Assembly (NCBI RefSeq): GCF_004795055.1
Contig: NZ_SSBJ01000025.1
Span: forward strand, 1-64,000
Reading direction: 5' to 3'
DNA from: Streptomyces sp. A1136
Lineage (GTDB): Bacteria; Actinomycetota; Actinomycetes; Streptomycetales; Streptomycetaceae
Length of the DNA stretch: 64,000 nucleotides
A program made the position numbers and the translations under genes. Under the pieces are notes generated by a model. It made no database searches. It was not told the origin of the DNA and saw only the letters and a program-made list of their open reading frames with translations. This document shows, in pieces, positions 40,475 through 48,797 of this stretch (positions are counted from its first letter, which is position 1; every line of letters starts with the position of its first letter).

Positions 40475-42175
40475 TCAGCCGCGCCAGGCGTCGGTCAGCG
40501 TGACCTTGCCGTCGGCGGGCACGGTGGCGGTGCGGTTGGAACCGCTCTCCCAGGTGACGTTCCCGGCCGCGTCCTTGCGCAGGTACTTGTACGCGAAGGC
40601 GGTCCCGGCCGGGAGGGTGACGTCGAGCTTCCAGACGGGGTAGGCCGCCGGATCGAGCTTGAGGGCGCGGGCGGTGTCCCAGGTGCCGAGGGAGGCCTGG
40701 TCACCGGTGACGAAGACGTTCTGGCCGGGGACGGTGGTGGCGGTGACGGCGAACGAGGCGCCGACGGCGGCCGGGGCCGCGGTCCCGGCGCAGGTGCGGG
40801 CGTCGGCGTGCAGGGCGAGCGCGGTGCCGGCCGCGAGGGTGGCGGTGAACCGGCCCGACGAGTCGACGGTGACCGGCCGCCCGCTCTGCACGTCGCAGTA
40901 GGCGCCGGCCGGCAGGGAGGTCTGGAAGGTCCGGGTCAGGGCCGAGCCCTCGTGGTTGATGGCGACGTACGCCTTCGTCCCGCGTCCGAAGGCGATCCGG
41001 TCTCCTCCGTCGTCCCACCAGTCGGTGACGGCCTGGCCGCGCGCCGCGTTGCGGAAGGCGACCATGGAGGAGATCTCCCGCCAGGCGTGCTGGCACTTCC
41101 AGCCGTCGGTGTAACACGAGTTCACCGTGCCGCCGTTGGGCGGACCGGCGTCCTTGTCGGTCCACTCGTAGCCGGAGTGGACGTCGGGAGAACCGTAGGG
41201 CCAGGCCAGCATGAACACGTTGGCGAGGGTGTAGTCGGAGCCGTCCTTGTAGTCGAGGGTGTCCCCGCCGCGCTCGGTGTCGTGGTTGTCGACGAAGACG
41301 GCCGCCTGCCCGGAGGGGAGGTAGCCCCAGGCCTCGCCGAAGTTCTTGAGGTACGCCAGGTTCTCGCTCTGGAACACCCGCTTGAGATCGCGGGCGTAGC
41401 GGAACTCCTGGACGTCGCCGTTGCCGAGGTACTCGGTGGGCGAGACCGCCTCGCCGGCGCCGTAGATCACCTCCTGCTTCCAGTAGGCGTTCGGGTTCGT
41501 CAGCCGGGACTTGATGTTCGCCAGGTCGGCGGCGGGCATGTGCTTGGCGGCGTCGATCCGGAAGCCGTCGACCCCGAGGGAGAGGAGGTCGTTGAGGTAC
41601 CCGGCGATCCGGCCGCGCACGTACTCCTCGCCGGTGTCCAGGTCGGCCAACTGCACGAGTTCGCAGTTCTGCACGTTGGCCCGGTCCTGGTAGTTCGAGA
41701 TCGTCGCCCGGCAGTCGTCCATGTCGGAGCCGGAGTACAGGCCCGGATAGCCGTACTTCGTGTACGAAGTGCCGCCCGTCCCGGTCCCGTCACCGGAGGC
41801 CATGTGATTGACGACGGAGTCGGCGACCACCTTCACGCCGGCGGCGTGGCAGGCGTCCACCATGGCCTTGAAGGAGGCCCGGTCACCGAGCCGCCCGGCG
41901 ATCTTGTAGCTGACGGGCTGGTACGAGGTCCACCACTGCGGCCCCTGGACGTGCTCCTGCGGCGGCGACACCTGGACGTACCCGTACCCGGCGGGCCCGA
42001 GGCTCTCCCCGCAGGCCTTGGCGACGGAGTCGAACCGCCACTCGAACAGCACGGCGGTGACGTCCTTCCCCCCGGGCGGGGCGGCCACCGCGTGGGGAGC
42101 GGTCGCCGTCACGCTCGCGGCGGCGAGCACGGCGCCGGCGAGCAGGGCTCTGGGGATGCGCGGCGTAGTGGGCAT
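40475..42175 (-). CDS. Secreted alpha-amylase with CBM20 starch-binding domain
   Basis: A 566-residue GH13 endo-amylase. A signal peptide (about residues 1-31, ending HAVAA) precedes the catalytic barrel, which shows VVADSVVNHM, GFRIDAAKHM (nucleophile Asp), IYGAGEAV (acid Glu) and FVDNHDTERG. Many cysteines in pairs suit an exported protein. The last 100 residues (AVTATTVPGQNVFVTGDQ ... WESGSNRTATVP) are a CBM20 starch-binding domain. ATG 42175 has AGGAGG with a run of eight C between. The promoter carries a symmetrical TTGC/GCAA operator like that of malE. Confidence 0.96.
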   Translation of the reverse strand: MPTTPRIPRALLAGAVLAAASVTATAPHAVAAPPGGKDVTAVLFEWRFDSVAKACGESLGPAGYGYVQVSPPQEHVQGPQWWTSYQPVSYKIAGRLGDRASFKAMVDACHAAGVKVVADSVVNHMASGDGTGTGGTSYTKYGYPGLYSGSDMDDCRATISNYQDRANVQNCELVQLADLDTGEEYVRGRIAGYLNDLLSLGVDGFRIDAAKHMPAADLANIKSRLTNPNAYWKQEVIYGAGEAVSPTEYLGNGDVQEFRYARDLKRVFQSENLAYLKNFGEAWGYLPSGQAAVFVDNHDTERGGDTLDYKDGSDYTLANVFMLAWPYGSPDVHSGYEWTDKDAGPPNGGTVNSCYTDGWKCQHAWREISSMVAFRNAARGQAVTDWWDDGGDRIAFGRGTKAYVAINHEGSALTRTFQTSLPAGAYCDVQSGRPVTVDSSGRFTATLAAGTALALHADARTCAGTAAPAAVGASFAVTATTVPGQNVFVTGDQASLGTWDTARALKLDPAAYPVWKLDVTLPAGTAFAYKYLRKDAAGNVTWESGSNRTATVPADGKVTLTDAWRG

Positions 42176-42249
42176 GGGGGGGGTTCCTCCTGGCGGAAGA
42201 GGCGCAGAACAGGCGGGGAACGAGCATCGAACAGGCGGGGATTGCAGCG

Positions 42250-42278
42250 ACCGTAGGTGCCGGACGGACCACCTGCAA
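42250..42278 (-). promoter_or_regulatory. Alpha-amylase promoter
   Basis: On the minus strand, -35 TTGCAG (42278-42273) and -10 TACGGT (42255-42250) are separated by exactly 17 bp. The -35 lies in the operator. Confidence 0.7.
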
Positions 42279-42299
42279 GACCTTGCGCAAGAGATTGCA
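42274..42299. promoter_or_regulatory. Symmetrical MalR-type operator of the amylase gene
   Basis: TGCAA-N4-TTGCGCAA-N4-TTGCA is a perfect two-fold symmetrical 26-bp element (42274-42299) that overlaps the -35 of the amylase promoter. LacI-type control of amylase genes by MalR is known in streptomycetes; assignment of this exact site is inference. Confidence 0.65.
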
Positions 42300-42548
42300 G
42301 AAATGTTTCCTGCGCGTGTCGCCCCCGGGAGCGCGCCCCACGTCCCGTCGGTCGGGTCAGGGGGGCCCGAAGCCCTGCCGCGCCCGCACTCCGGCCGTCG
42401 GCCTCCTCGAATATTCCGGAAAATCCGTCCCGGAATTTCCCCCATACCTGTCGCGGCAAGCACAGAATTGCGGACCGGGCCCGATGAGCATTTCCCCTCC
42501 CCAGGCGCATCCGCGCGTTTTCCCGCCGCCTACTCCGCCCTGCCGTGC
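42300..42548. other. Intergenic stretch between amylase and cold-shock promoters
   Basis: No gene supported. Around 42412-42450 the sequence is unusually A/T-rich, with GAATATTCCGG and repeated CCGGAA motifs. Open frames here are unlike any family. Confidence 0.5.
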
Positions 42549-42716
42549 TACTGTGATTTCAGTTGCAGTTGTGGTTCCCAAACTTTCAGCCTCACCGCCG
42601 GACCAAAATCCGGCGGAAGGCTTCTGTGTGCCGGAATTTTCCGGGAGGGCGATCATCGCGGCGACTTGAGATCCGCACAGTGCGGACTCTGGGCTGTGCC
42701 CCGAGGGAGATTCAAC
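42549..42716 (+). promoter_or_regulatory. Long structured leader of the cold-shock gene
   Basis: A -10-like TACTGT (42549-42554) implies a leader of about 160 bases. It holds an 8-bp hairpin CCGCCGGA/TCCGGCGG (42595-42616), a palindrome TCCGCACAGTGCGGA (42672-42686), and a weaker helix, CTC-GGGC with GCCC-GAG, that covers part of the GAGGGAGA ribosome binding site (42703-42710). Long structured leaders are typical of cold-shock mRNAs. Confidence 0.45.
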
Positions 42717-42920
42717 ATGGCTAATGGCACCGTGAAGTGGTTCAACGCCGAAAAGGGTTTCGGCTTCATCGAGCAGGAGGGCGGCGGTCCTGACGTGTTC
42801 GCCCACTACTCGAACATCGCCTCGCAGGGCTTCCGTGAGCTTCAGGAAGGCCAGAAGGTGAGCTTCGACATCGCGCAGGGCCAGAAGGGCCCGACCGCCG
42901 AGAACATCGTCACCGCCTGA
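42717..42920 (+). CDS. CspA-family cold-shock protein
   Basis: A 67-residue OB-fold RNA chaperone: NGTVKWFNAEKGFGFIEQEG (RNP1 KGFGFIE) and VFAHYSNIASQGF (RNP2, with Ala in place of the more common Val), ending GQKGPTAENIVTA. It melts structured RNA and often acts with DEAD-box helicases; one follows downstream. ATG 42717 has a GAGGGAGA box. A strong hairpin right after the stop would end most transcripts. Confidence 0.96.
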   Translation: MANGTVKWFNAEKGFGFIEQEGGGPDVFAHYSNIASQGFRELQEGQKVSFDIAQGQKGPTAENIVTA

Positions 42921-42943
42921 CGCTGAAGCATCACCACGCAGCT

Positions 42944-42971
42944 GGGGCCCGCACCTTGGGGTGCGGGCCCC
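42944..42971 (+). terminator. Terminator or attenuator after the cold-shock gene
   Basis: Perfect 12-bp stem GGGGCCCGCACC (42944-42955), TTGG loop, complement 42960-42971. Confidence 0.8.
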
Positions 42972-43236
42972 GGCTCGTTGCGTTACCCCCCGGCTCCGCC
43001 CGCCTGCGACGGCCCGCGCGAGCACGCACCGGGCGCCCGTCTTCCCCCGGATTTCCCGCCCGAAAAGCGGTCGCACCCCGGCATCCACGGCGGCGCCCCA
43101 CACCACGGCATTTCGGCCGGCATTCGACGCCGCCACCGCCGTCCGCATTCCATCGGCTCGTTCCTGTGAATTCGCGCGACTATTTCGCCGCTGAATTTCC
43201 TCGACGCGTGCCGCCCCGTATCGAGGAAGGTTCAGC
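42972..43236 (+). promoter_or_regulatory. Leader of the DEAD-box gene with Shine-Dalgarno-covering hairpin
   Basis: No gene is supported in this 265-base stretch. At its end TTCCTCGA (43197-43204) pairs perfectly with TCGAGGAA (43221-43228) across a 16-base loop, and with one bulge GAA (43193-43195) pairs with TTC (43231-43233). The helix covers the whole GAGGAAGG ribosome binding site (43223-43230) 6 bases before ATG 43237. Start choice therefore depends on unfolding of this helix. Confidence 0.6.
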
Positions 43237-44730
43237 ATGAACCGCACACGCACGAACGACCGCTCTTCCCGTACCCGCGCCGGCGCCGGCTCCGCCGGCC
43301 GCGGCAGCCGTTTCGGCTCCCCGGCTCCCGCCCGCTCCGGCGGCTCGGGCCGCCCGGCCGGCAGCGGCCGCCCGGCAGGCGCCGGCTACGGCCGCCGCCC
43401 CTCCGCGCTCCAGGGCGAATTCGCCCTGCCCGTCACCCACACGCCGGCGCTCCCGGCCGTCGAGGCCTTCGCCGACCTCGACATGCCGGAGCAGCTGCTG
43501 GCCGCCCTGACGGCCGAGGGGGTCTCCGTGCCGTTCCCGATCCAGGGCGCGACGCTCCCCAACACCCTGGCCGGACGCGACGCCTTGGGCCGCGGCCGCA
43601 CCGGCTCGGGCAAGACCCTGGCCTTCGGTCTCGCGATGCTGGCCCGCACCGCCGGACAGCGCGCCGAACCCCGCCGGCCGCTCGCCTTGGTCCTCGTACC
43701 CACCCGCGAACTGGCGCAGCAGGTCACCGACGCCCTGACGCCCTACGCCCGCTCGCTGAAACTGCGGCTGGCCACCGTCGTGGGCGGCATGTCCATCGGC
43801 CGACAGGCGAGCGCGCTGCGCGGCGGCGCCGAAGTCGTCGTCGCGACCCCGGGCCGCCTGGCGGACCTCATCGAACGGGGTGACTGCCGGCTCGACCAGG
43901 TGGCCGTCACCGTGCTCGACGAAGCCGACCAGATGGCCGACATGGGCTTCATGCCCCAGGTCACGGCCCTCTTGGACCAAGTGCGCCCGGAGGGGCAGCG
44001 GATGCTGTTCTCCGCGACCCTGGACCGCAACGTCGACCTCTTGGTCCGCCGTTACCTGACGGACCCGGTCGTGCACTCGGTGGACCCCTCGGCCGGCGCG
44101 GTCACGACGATGGAGCACCACGTGCTCCACGTCCACGGCACCGACAAGATGGCCACCACGACCGAGATCGCCGCCCGTGACGGACGCGTGATCATGTTCC
44201 TGGACACCAAGCACGCGGTGGACCGCCTGACGCAGGACCTCCTGAACAGCGGCGTGCGGGCCGCGGCGCTGCACGGCGGCAAGTCCCAGCCGCAACGCAC
44301 CCGCACCCTCGCGCAGTTCAAGACCGGGCACGTCACCGTCCTCGTCGCCACGAACGTCGCGGCGCGCGGCATCCACGTCGACAACCTCGACCTCGTCGTC
44401 AACGTCGACCCGCCGACCGACCCCAAGGACTACCTGCACCGCGGCGGCCGCACCGCCCGCGCCGGGGAGTCCGGCAGCGTCGTCACCCTGGTCACCCCGA
44501 ACCAGCGGCGCGACATGGTGCGCCTGATGGCCGCCGCCGGGATCACCCCGCAGACCACGCAGGTCCGCTCGGGCGAGGCGGAGCTGAACCGCATCACCGG
44601 CGCCCAGGCCCCGTCCGGCGTCCCCGTCACCATCACGGCGCCGCCCTCCGCCCGCCCCTCCCGCGGTGGCGCGGCCCGCCGCGGTCGCCGCCCCGGCGGC
44701 AACCGTCGGTCCTTCGGCACGGCGGCGTAG
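43237..44730 (+). CDS. DEAD-box ATP-dependent RNA helicase
   Basis: A 497-residue RNA helicase. An Arg/Gly/Ser-rich N-terminal tail (1-55) precedes the core: Q-motif region VPFPIQGATLP, Walker A GRTGSGKT (about 120), PTRELAQQV, TPGRLADL, DEAD box VLDEADQMADMGF (about 228), SAT (FSATLDRNVDLLV), and HRGGRTARAGESG (motif VI). The Walker A motif has GR where AQ or AE is common. The C-terminal tail is again Arg/Gly-rich and suits RNA binding. It follows the CspA-type gene, with a hairpin masking the start, and probably functions in cold-shock RNA remodelling. Confidence 0.95.
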   Translation: MNRTRTNDRSSRTRAGAGSAGRGSRFGSPAPARSGGSGRPAGSGRPAGAGYGRRPSALQGEFALPVTHTPALPAVEAFADLDMPEQLLAALTAEGVSVPFPIQGATLPNTLAGRDALGRGRTGSGKTLAFGLAMLARTAGQRAEPRRPLALVLVPTRELAQQVTDALTPYARSLKLRLATVVGGMSIGRQASALRGGAEVVVATPGRLADLIERGDCRLDQVAVTVLDEADQMADMGFMPQVTALLDQVRPEGQRMLFSATLDRNVDLLVRRYLTDPVVHSVDPSAGAVTTMEHHVLHVHGTDKMATTTEIAARDGRVIMFLDTKHAVDRLTQDLLNSGVRAAALHGGKSQPQRTRTLAQFKTGHVTVLVATNVAARGIHVDNLDLVVNVDPPTDPKDYLHRGGRTARAGESGSVVTLVTPNQRRDMVRLMAAAGITPQTTQVRSGEAELNRITGAQAPSGVPVTITAPPSARPSRGGAARRGRRPGGNRRSFGTAA

Positions 44731-44781
44731 CACCACTCACAGCCGTTCCGACAGTCCCCTCCCACTCCCCTGTGAGGTCCC

Positions 44782-45084
44782 ATGCGCTGCGTCATCGCCC
44801 GTTTCCCCTTCGAGCTCACCAAGAACGGCGTGCTGGAGACGATGAAGGGCGTCAAGCCCGAACCGGTCAAGGGCGATTCCGTGATCATCGGGCGTCGCCA
44901 GTACCCCGTGAAGCAGGTGGGTGAGGTCGTCACCCGCCAGGACCGGCGCGACTTCAGCTCCGCCGAGGTCCTCCGGGCCATGACCGCGCTCGGCTTCACC
45001 TGCCGTACGGAAGCCGCGCCCCGCCCGGCCCCGAGGCTCACCCCCCTGCAAGCCGCCTCGGCCCTCCTCGGATCCCCGGCCTGA
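44782..45084 (+). CDS. Small protein of the cold-shock cluster
   Basis: A 100-residue protein, MRCVIARFPFELTKNGVLET at the start and DSVIIGRRQYPVKQVGEVVT in the centre, 51 bases after the helicase stop on the same strand. Similar short proteins occur beside helicase/cold-shock genes in streptomycetes; function unknown. The first half could form a small beta structure that binds RNA. GAGGT precedes the start. Confidence 0.75.
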   Translation: MRCVIARFPFELTKNGVLETMKGVKPEPVKGDSVIIGRRQYPVKQVGEVVTRQDRRDFSSAEVLRAMTALGFTCRTEAAPRPAPRLTPLQAASALLGSPA

Positions 45085-45121
45085 CCCGTCGGGGCCGGGG
45101 CCTCGCCCCGGCCCCGACGGG
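45085..45121 (+). terminator. Terminator of the cold-shock cluster
   Basis: A 17-bp stem with a 3-base loop: CCCGTCGGGGCCGGGGC (45085-45101) pairs with 45105-45121, directly after the stop codon. Confidence 0.85.
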
Positions 45122-45136
45122 CCGCGGTCACCGGGC

Positions 45137-45175
45137 AGCCGCGGGCGCGCGTAGTGATACGTCGCGCCCGCGGCT
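45137..45175 (-). terminator. Terminator of the LacI-1 / malEFG operon side
   Basis: AGCCGCGGGCGCG (45137-45149) pairs perfectly with CGCGCCCGCGGCT (45163-45175). It lies about 100 bases past the LacI stop at 45273. Confidence 0.7.
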
Positions 45176-45272
45176 GTGTCACATCGCCACGCTCGGGGGC
45201 CCTCCGGGCTCCGCCCCGGACGCGGAGCTCACACCCCGGCGAGGCGGGAGACGCCGGGGCTCCGGGCGGGCC

Positions 45273-46283
45273 TCACTGGGACTCCGGCGCCTGGCCCGTC
45301 GAGCCGCGGACCACCAGTTCCGGCTGGAACACGTACTCCGTGCGCTGGACCGGGGTGCCGGCGACCGCCTCCAGGAGCGCTCCGACCGCTGCCGTCGCCA
45401 TCGCGCGGACCGGTTGGCGGACCGTCGTCAGGGGCGGGTCCGTGAAGGCGATCAGCGGGGAGTCGTCGAAGCCGACCACCGACACGTCCTGCGGCACCCT
45501 CAGCCCTCGCTCACGCGCCGCCCGTATCACCCCGAGCGCCATCGGGTCGCTGCCGCACACGATCGCGGTGCACCCGCGCTCCAGCAGGGCGCCGCCCGCC
45601 GCGTGGCCTCCCTCGACCGTGAACAGGGTGCGCTGGATCAGGCCCTCGGTTTCCGCCCCCGGGACCGCCGCCAGGAACCCCTGCTCCTTGCGCGCCGAAG
45701 GCACGTACCGGGTCGGTCCGATGGCCAGCCCGATCCGCCGGTGTCCCAGGTCCTCCAGGTGGCGCACGGCCATGTCGGCCGCCGCCCGGTCGTCCGGGGA
45801 GATGAAGGGGGCGTTCACGGCCTCGTTGAAACCGTTGATCAGCACGAACGGCACGCCGCGAGCAGCGAGCCGCTGGTAGCGCGCCGGGTCGGCGGACGCG
45901 TCCGCGTGCAGGCCGGACAGGAAGACGATGCCCGTGACCCCCCGCTCCTCCAACTGCTCCACCAGTTCGTCCTCGGTGGCCCCGCCCGGCGTCTGCGTAC
46001 ACAGCACCGGCGTGTACCCGTGCCCCGCCAGAGCCTGCTCGATGACCTGGGCGAACGCCGGGAAGATGGGGTTGGTGAGCTCCGGGATCAGCAGCCCCAC
46101 CAGGCCGTTGCTGCGGCGCTTGAGCCGCACCGGCCGCTCGTAGCCCAACAGGTCCATGGCGGCCAGCACCTTGTGCCTGGTGCCGGCCGCCACGCCCGCC
46201 CTGCCGTTGAGCACACGGCTGACGGTCGCCTCGCTGACCTCGGCCTGCGCGGCGATGTCCGTCAGCCGCAGCGGGGAAGTCAC
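45273..46283 (-). CDS. LacI family transcriptional regulator (MalR paralogue)
   Basis: A 336-residue repressor. The helix-turn-helix LRLTDIAAQAEVSEATVSRV with hinge LNGRAGVAAGTRHKVLAAM is followed by a sugar-binding domain (LVGLLIPELTNPIFPAFAQV ... DVSVVGFDDSPLIAFTDPPL). It is clearly paralogous to the MalR at 52955. GTG 46283 overlaps the stop of the alpha-glucosidase gene (GTGA), so translation is coupled. Sequence differences in the recognition helix and ligand pocket leave room for a different sugar signal. Likely autoregulates the operon end or the mirrored locus. Confidence 0.93.
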   Translation of the reverse strand: MTSPLRLTDIAAQAEVSEATVSRVLNGRAGVAAGTRHKVLAAMDLLGYERPVRLKRRSNGLVGLLIPELTNPIFPAFAQVIEQALAGHGYTPVLCTQTPGGATEDELVEQLEERGVTGIVFLSGLHADASADPARYQRLAARGVPFVLINGFNEAVNAPFISPDDRAAADMAVRHLEDLGHRRIGLAIGPTRYVPSARKEQGFLAAVPGAETEGLIQRTLFTVEGGHAAGGALLERGCTAIVCGSDPMALGVIRAARERGLRVPQDVSVVGFDDSPLIAFTDPPLTTVRQPVRAMATAAVGALLEAVAGTPVQRTEYVFQPELVVRGSTGQAPESQ

Positions 46284-47869
46284 CCCAGCCACCACACCGC
46301 GCTGTTGGCGGGGAGGACATCCGGCTCGGTGAGGTCCGTGCTGGTCAGCAGCACCCGGCCCGCCGCCGGCATCCGTACGGCGTCTCCCGTCGTGTTGACC
46401 GTGCACACGAACCCGCCCCGCCGGAAGGCCAGGACGCCGGCCGGCGCGTCCAGCCACTCCACCGCGTCGCCCGCACCGAGCTCCGCCCGCTCGCGGCGGA
46501 TGCGCAGCGCCGCCCGGTACAGCTCCAGCGTGGAGGAGGGGTCGTCGGTCTGCGCCTCGACGCTCAGCGCCGCCCACTCGGCCGGCTGCGGCAGCCAGCT
46601 GCCGCCGTCCCCGAAGCCGTACGGCGCCTCGGTCCCGGACCACGGGATCGGCACGCGGCAGCCGTCCCGGAGCCCGTCCTGGCCGTTCTCCTTGAAGAAC
46701 GACGGGTCCTGGCGCACGGCGTCCGGCAGGTCCACCACCTCCGGCAGGCCGAGCTCCTCGCCCTGGTACACGTACGCGGAGCCGGGCAGCGCGAGCATCA
46801 GCAGCGCGGCGGCCCGCGCCCGGGCCAGGCTCCCGTACCGGGTGCGGTGCCGTACTACGTCGTGGTTGGACAACACCCAGGTCGTCGGCGCCCCCACCGG
46901 CCGCATCGCGTCGAGCGACTCGTCGATGGCGGCGCGCAACGCGTCCGCGTCCCAACCGGTGTTCAGGTAGTGGAAGTTGAAGGCCTGGTGCAGCTCGTCG
47001 GGGCGCAGGTAGAGCGCGGTGCGGTCCGCGCTCGGCGTCCACGCCTCGGCGACGCCGATGCGGTCGCCCGCGTACTCGTCGAGCACCGTGCGCCAGGAGC
47101 GGTAGATCTCGTGGACGCCGTCCTGGTCGAAGAAGGGCAGCACCTGGTTGCCGAGCAGCTTGAGCTGTTCGTCGCGGCCGAGGTCGGGCAGGCCGGGGGC
47201 CTTGACGAGGCCGTGCGCGACGTCGATGCGGAAGCCGTCGGTGCCCAGGTCGAGCCAGAAGCGCAGGATGGAGCGGAACTCGTCCTGCACGGCCGGGTGT
47301 TCCCAGTTGAAGTCGGGCTGTTCGGGCGCGAACAGGTGCAGGTACCACTGTCCGTCCGGCACCCGGGTCCAGGCCGGCCCGCCGAAGATCGACTCCCAGT
47401 CGTTCGGGGGCAGGGAGCCGTCCTCGCCCCGGCCGGCGCGGAAGTGGAAGCGCTCGCGCAGCGGGCTGCCCGGCCCCTCGCGCAGCGCCTGCTTGAACCA
47501 TTCGTGCTGGTCGGAGCAGTGGTTGGGGACGAGGTCCACGATGATGCGCAGGCCCAGCGCGTGGGCTTCGCGGATCACGGCGTCGGCGTCGTGCAGGGTG
47601 CCGAACATGGGGTCGATGGCCCGGTAGTCGGCGACGTCGTAGCCGGCGTCCGCCTGCGGGGAGGCGTAGAAGGGGCTGAGCCAGACGGCGTCGACGCCCA
47701 GCTCCTTGAGGTAGGGAAGCCTGCTGCGGACGCCTTCGAGGTCCCCCATGCCGTCCCCGTTGGAGTCGGCGAAACTGCGCGGATAGACCTGGTAGATCAC
47801 CGCTTCTCTCCACCAGCCGGGCCGCGTGGCGGTCGGGGCGGGGAGTGCGTCGGCGAGGTGCTGGGTCAT
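46280..47869 (-). CDS. aglA: GH13 alpha-glucosidase (intracellular), copy 1
   Basis: A 529-residue cytoplasmic glucosidase that splits imported maltodextrins. GH13_30-type motifs: WWREAVIYQVYPRSFADSNG, DLVPNHCSDQHEWF, GFRIDVAHGLVKAPGLPDL (nucleophile Asp), VAEAWTPSA (acid Glu) and LSNHDVVRHRTRYG. No signal peptide. It follows malG by 46 bases in the malEFG order known as malEFG-aglA in S. coelicolor. A 184-bp tract (46716-46899) is nearly identical to copy 2 in opposite orientation. Confidence 0.93.
   Translation of the reverse strand: MTQHLADALPAPTATRPGWWREAVIYQVYPRSFADSNGDGMGDLEGVRSRLPYLKELGVDAVWLSPFYASPQADAGYDVADYRAIDPMFGTLHDADAVIREAHALGLRIIVDLVPNHCSDQHEWFKQALREGPGSPLRERFHFRAGRGEDGSLPPNDWESIFGGPAWTRVPDGQWYLHLFAPEQPDFNWEHPAVQDEFRSILRFWLDLGTDGFRIDVAHGLVKAPGLPDLGRDEQLKLLGNQVLPFFDQDGVHEIYRSWRTVLDEYAGDRIGVAEAWTPSADRTALYLRPDELHQAFNFHYLNTGWDADALRAAIDESLDAMRPVGAPTTWVLSNHDVVRHRTRYGSLARARAAALLMLALPGSAYVYQGEELGLPEVVDLPDAVRQDPSFFKENGQDGLRDGCRVPIPWSGTEAPYGFGDGGSWLPQPAEWAALSVEAQTDDPSSTLELYRAALRIRRERAELGAGDAVEWLDAPAGVLAFRRGGFVCTVNTTGDAVRMPAAGRVLLTSTDLTEPDVLPANSAVWWLG
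46716..46899 (-). repeat. Inverted repeat tract, copy 1 (partner 52295-52478)
   Basis: Read on the minus strand, these 184 bases match 52295-52478 at all but one position, whereas flanking parts of the two genes differ at many sites. Confidence 0.93.
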
Positions 47870-47915
47870 GGTGTCCTTGGAGAGGTCGGGCCGGAACGGG
47901 AAGCGGGCAGGGTGG

Positions 47916-48797
47916 TCAGCCCTTGGTCGCGCCCGCCGTCATCCCGGCGACGAGGTGACGCTGGGCGAAGAGGAAGAAGAACGCCGCGGGGATGGCGATG
48001 AGGACGGAAGCGGCGCTCATCGCACCCCAGTTGGAGGTGTACTGGGTGACGAAGGTCTGCAGGCCGCCGGCGAGGGTGAGGTGCTCGTCGCCGACCATGA
48101 AGGCGGAGGCGTACGCGACCTCGCCCCAGGCGGTGATGAAGGCGTAGAAGCCGGTGACCGCGAGGCCCGGCTTGGCCAGGGGCAGGATGAGGCGCCAGAA
48201 GGTGCCGAACGGGTTGAGTCCGTCGACCCGACCGGATTCGTCGATCTCGATCGGGATGGTGTCGAAGAAGCCCTTCATCATCCAGGCGCAGAACGGCACG
48301 GCGATGGTGAGGTAGGTGATGACCAGGCCGATCGGCTGGTTGAGCAGACCGAGCTGTCCCATGAGGTTGTAGAGCGGGACGATGAGGATGGCCATCGGGA
48401 ACATCTGCGTGATGAGCAGGGTCCACATCAGCGGCTTCATGCCGGGGAATTTGAACCGGCTGACCGCATAGCCGGTGGTGGCGGCGATGAACACGCCGAG
48501 GACCGTGGTGATCCCGGCGACCAGGACCGAGTTCGCGAACCAGGTGAAGAAGGAGGTCGACTCCACCAGGTAGCGGTAGTTGTCGAGGGTGGGTTCCTTC
48601 ACGAAGTCCGTGGAGATGGCGAACTTCGCGGGCTTGACGGAGGTCAGGAGGACCCACAGCACCGGGAAGACGGCGATCACGGAGGCGACGATCAGGGTGA
48701 GGTGCAGGCCCGCCGAGGCGAGCGGGGAGCGCTGCCCCCTGCCGCGCGGGGCCTTGCCGCCGGCGTTCGTCGTGCGCGGGGTCGTCACGGTCGTCAC
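47916..48797 (-). CDS. malG: Maltose/maltodextrin ABC transporter permease MalG
   Basis: Inner-membrane permease of 293 residues with six helices; it forms the translocation pore with MalF. The MalG-type EAA loop reads IDESGRVDGLNPFGTFWRLI followed by LPLAKPGLA. A first helix lies at about residues 29-50 (LHLTLIVASVIAVFPVLWVL). GTG 48797 was chosen because it overlaps the malF stop (GTGA) and follows a GGAGAGG stretch. No ATPase gene is present; streptomycetes use the shared ATPase MsiK, encoded elsewhere. Confidence 0.95.
   Translation of the reverse strand: MTTVTTPRTTNAGGKAPRGRGQRSPLASAGLHLTLIVASVIAVFPVLWVLLTSVKPAKFAISTDFVKEPTLDNYRYLVESTSFFTWFANSVLVAGITTVLGVFIAATTGYAVSRFKFPGMKPLMWTLLITQMFPMAILIVPLYNLMGQLGLLNQPIGLVITYLTIAVPFCAWMMKGFFDTIPIEIDESGRVDGLNPFGTFWRLILPLAKPGLAVTGFYAFITAWGEVAYASAFMVGDEHLTLAGGLQTFVTQYTSNWGAMSAASVLIAIPAAFFFLFAQRHLVAGMTAGATKG

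Noticed and set aside
35055..40643. Long plus-strand frames of 871 and 972 residues opposite the pullulanase
   Set aside because: Antisense shadows; Gly/Val/Arg-rich with no motifs, whereas the minus strand shows all GH13 catalytic residues.
42956..43240. Short frames in the helicase leader
   Set aside because: Three overlapping registers with Arg/Pro/Ser composition and no start signal; the region is better explained as an RNA leader.
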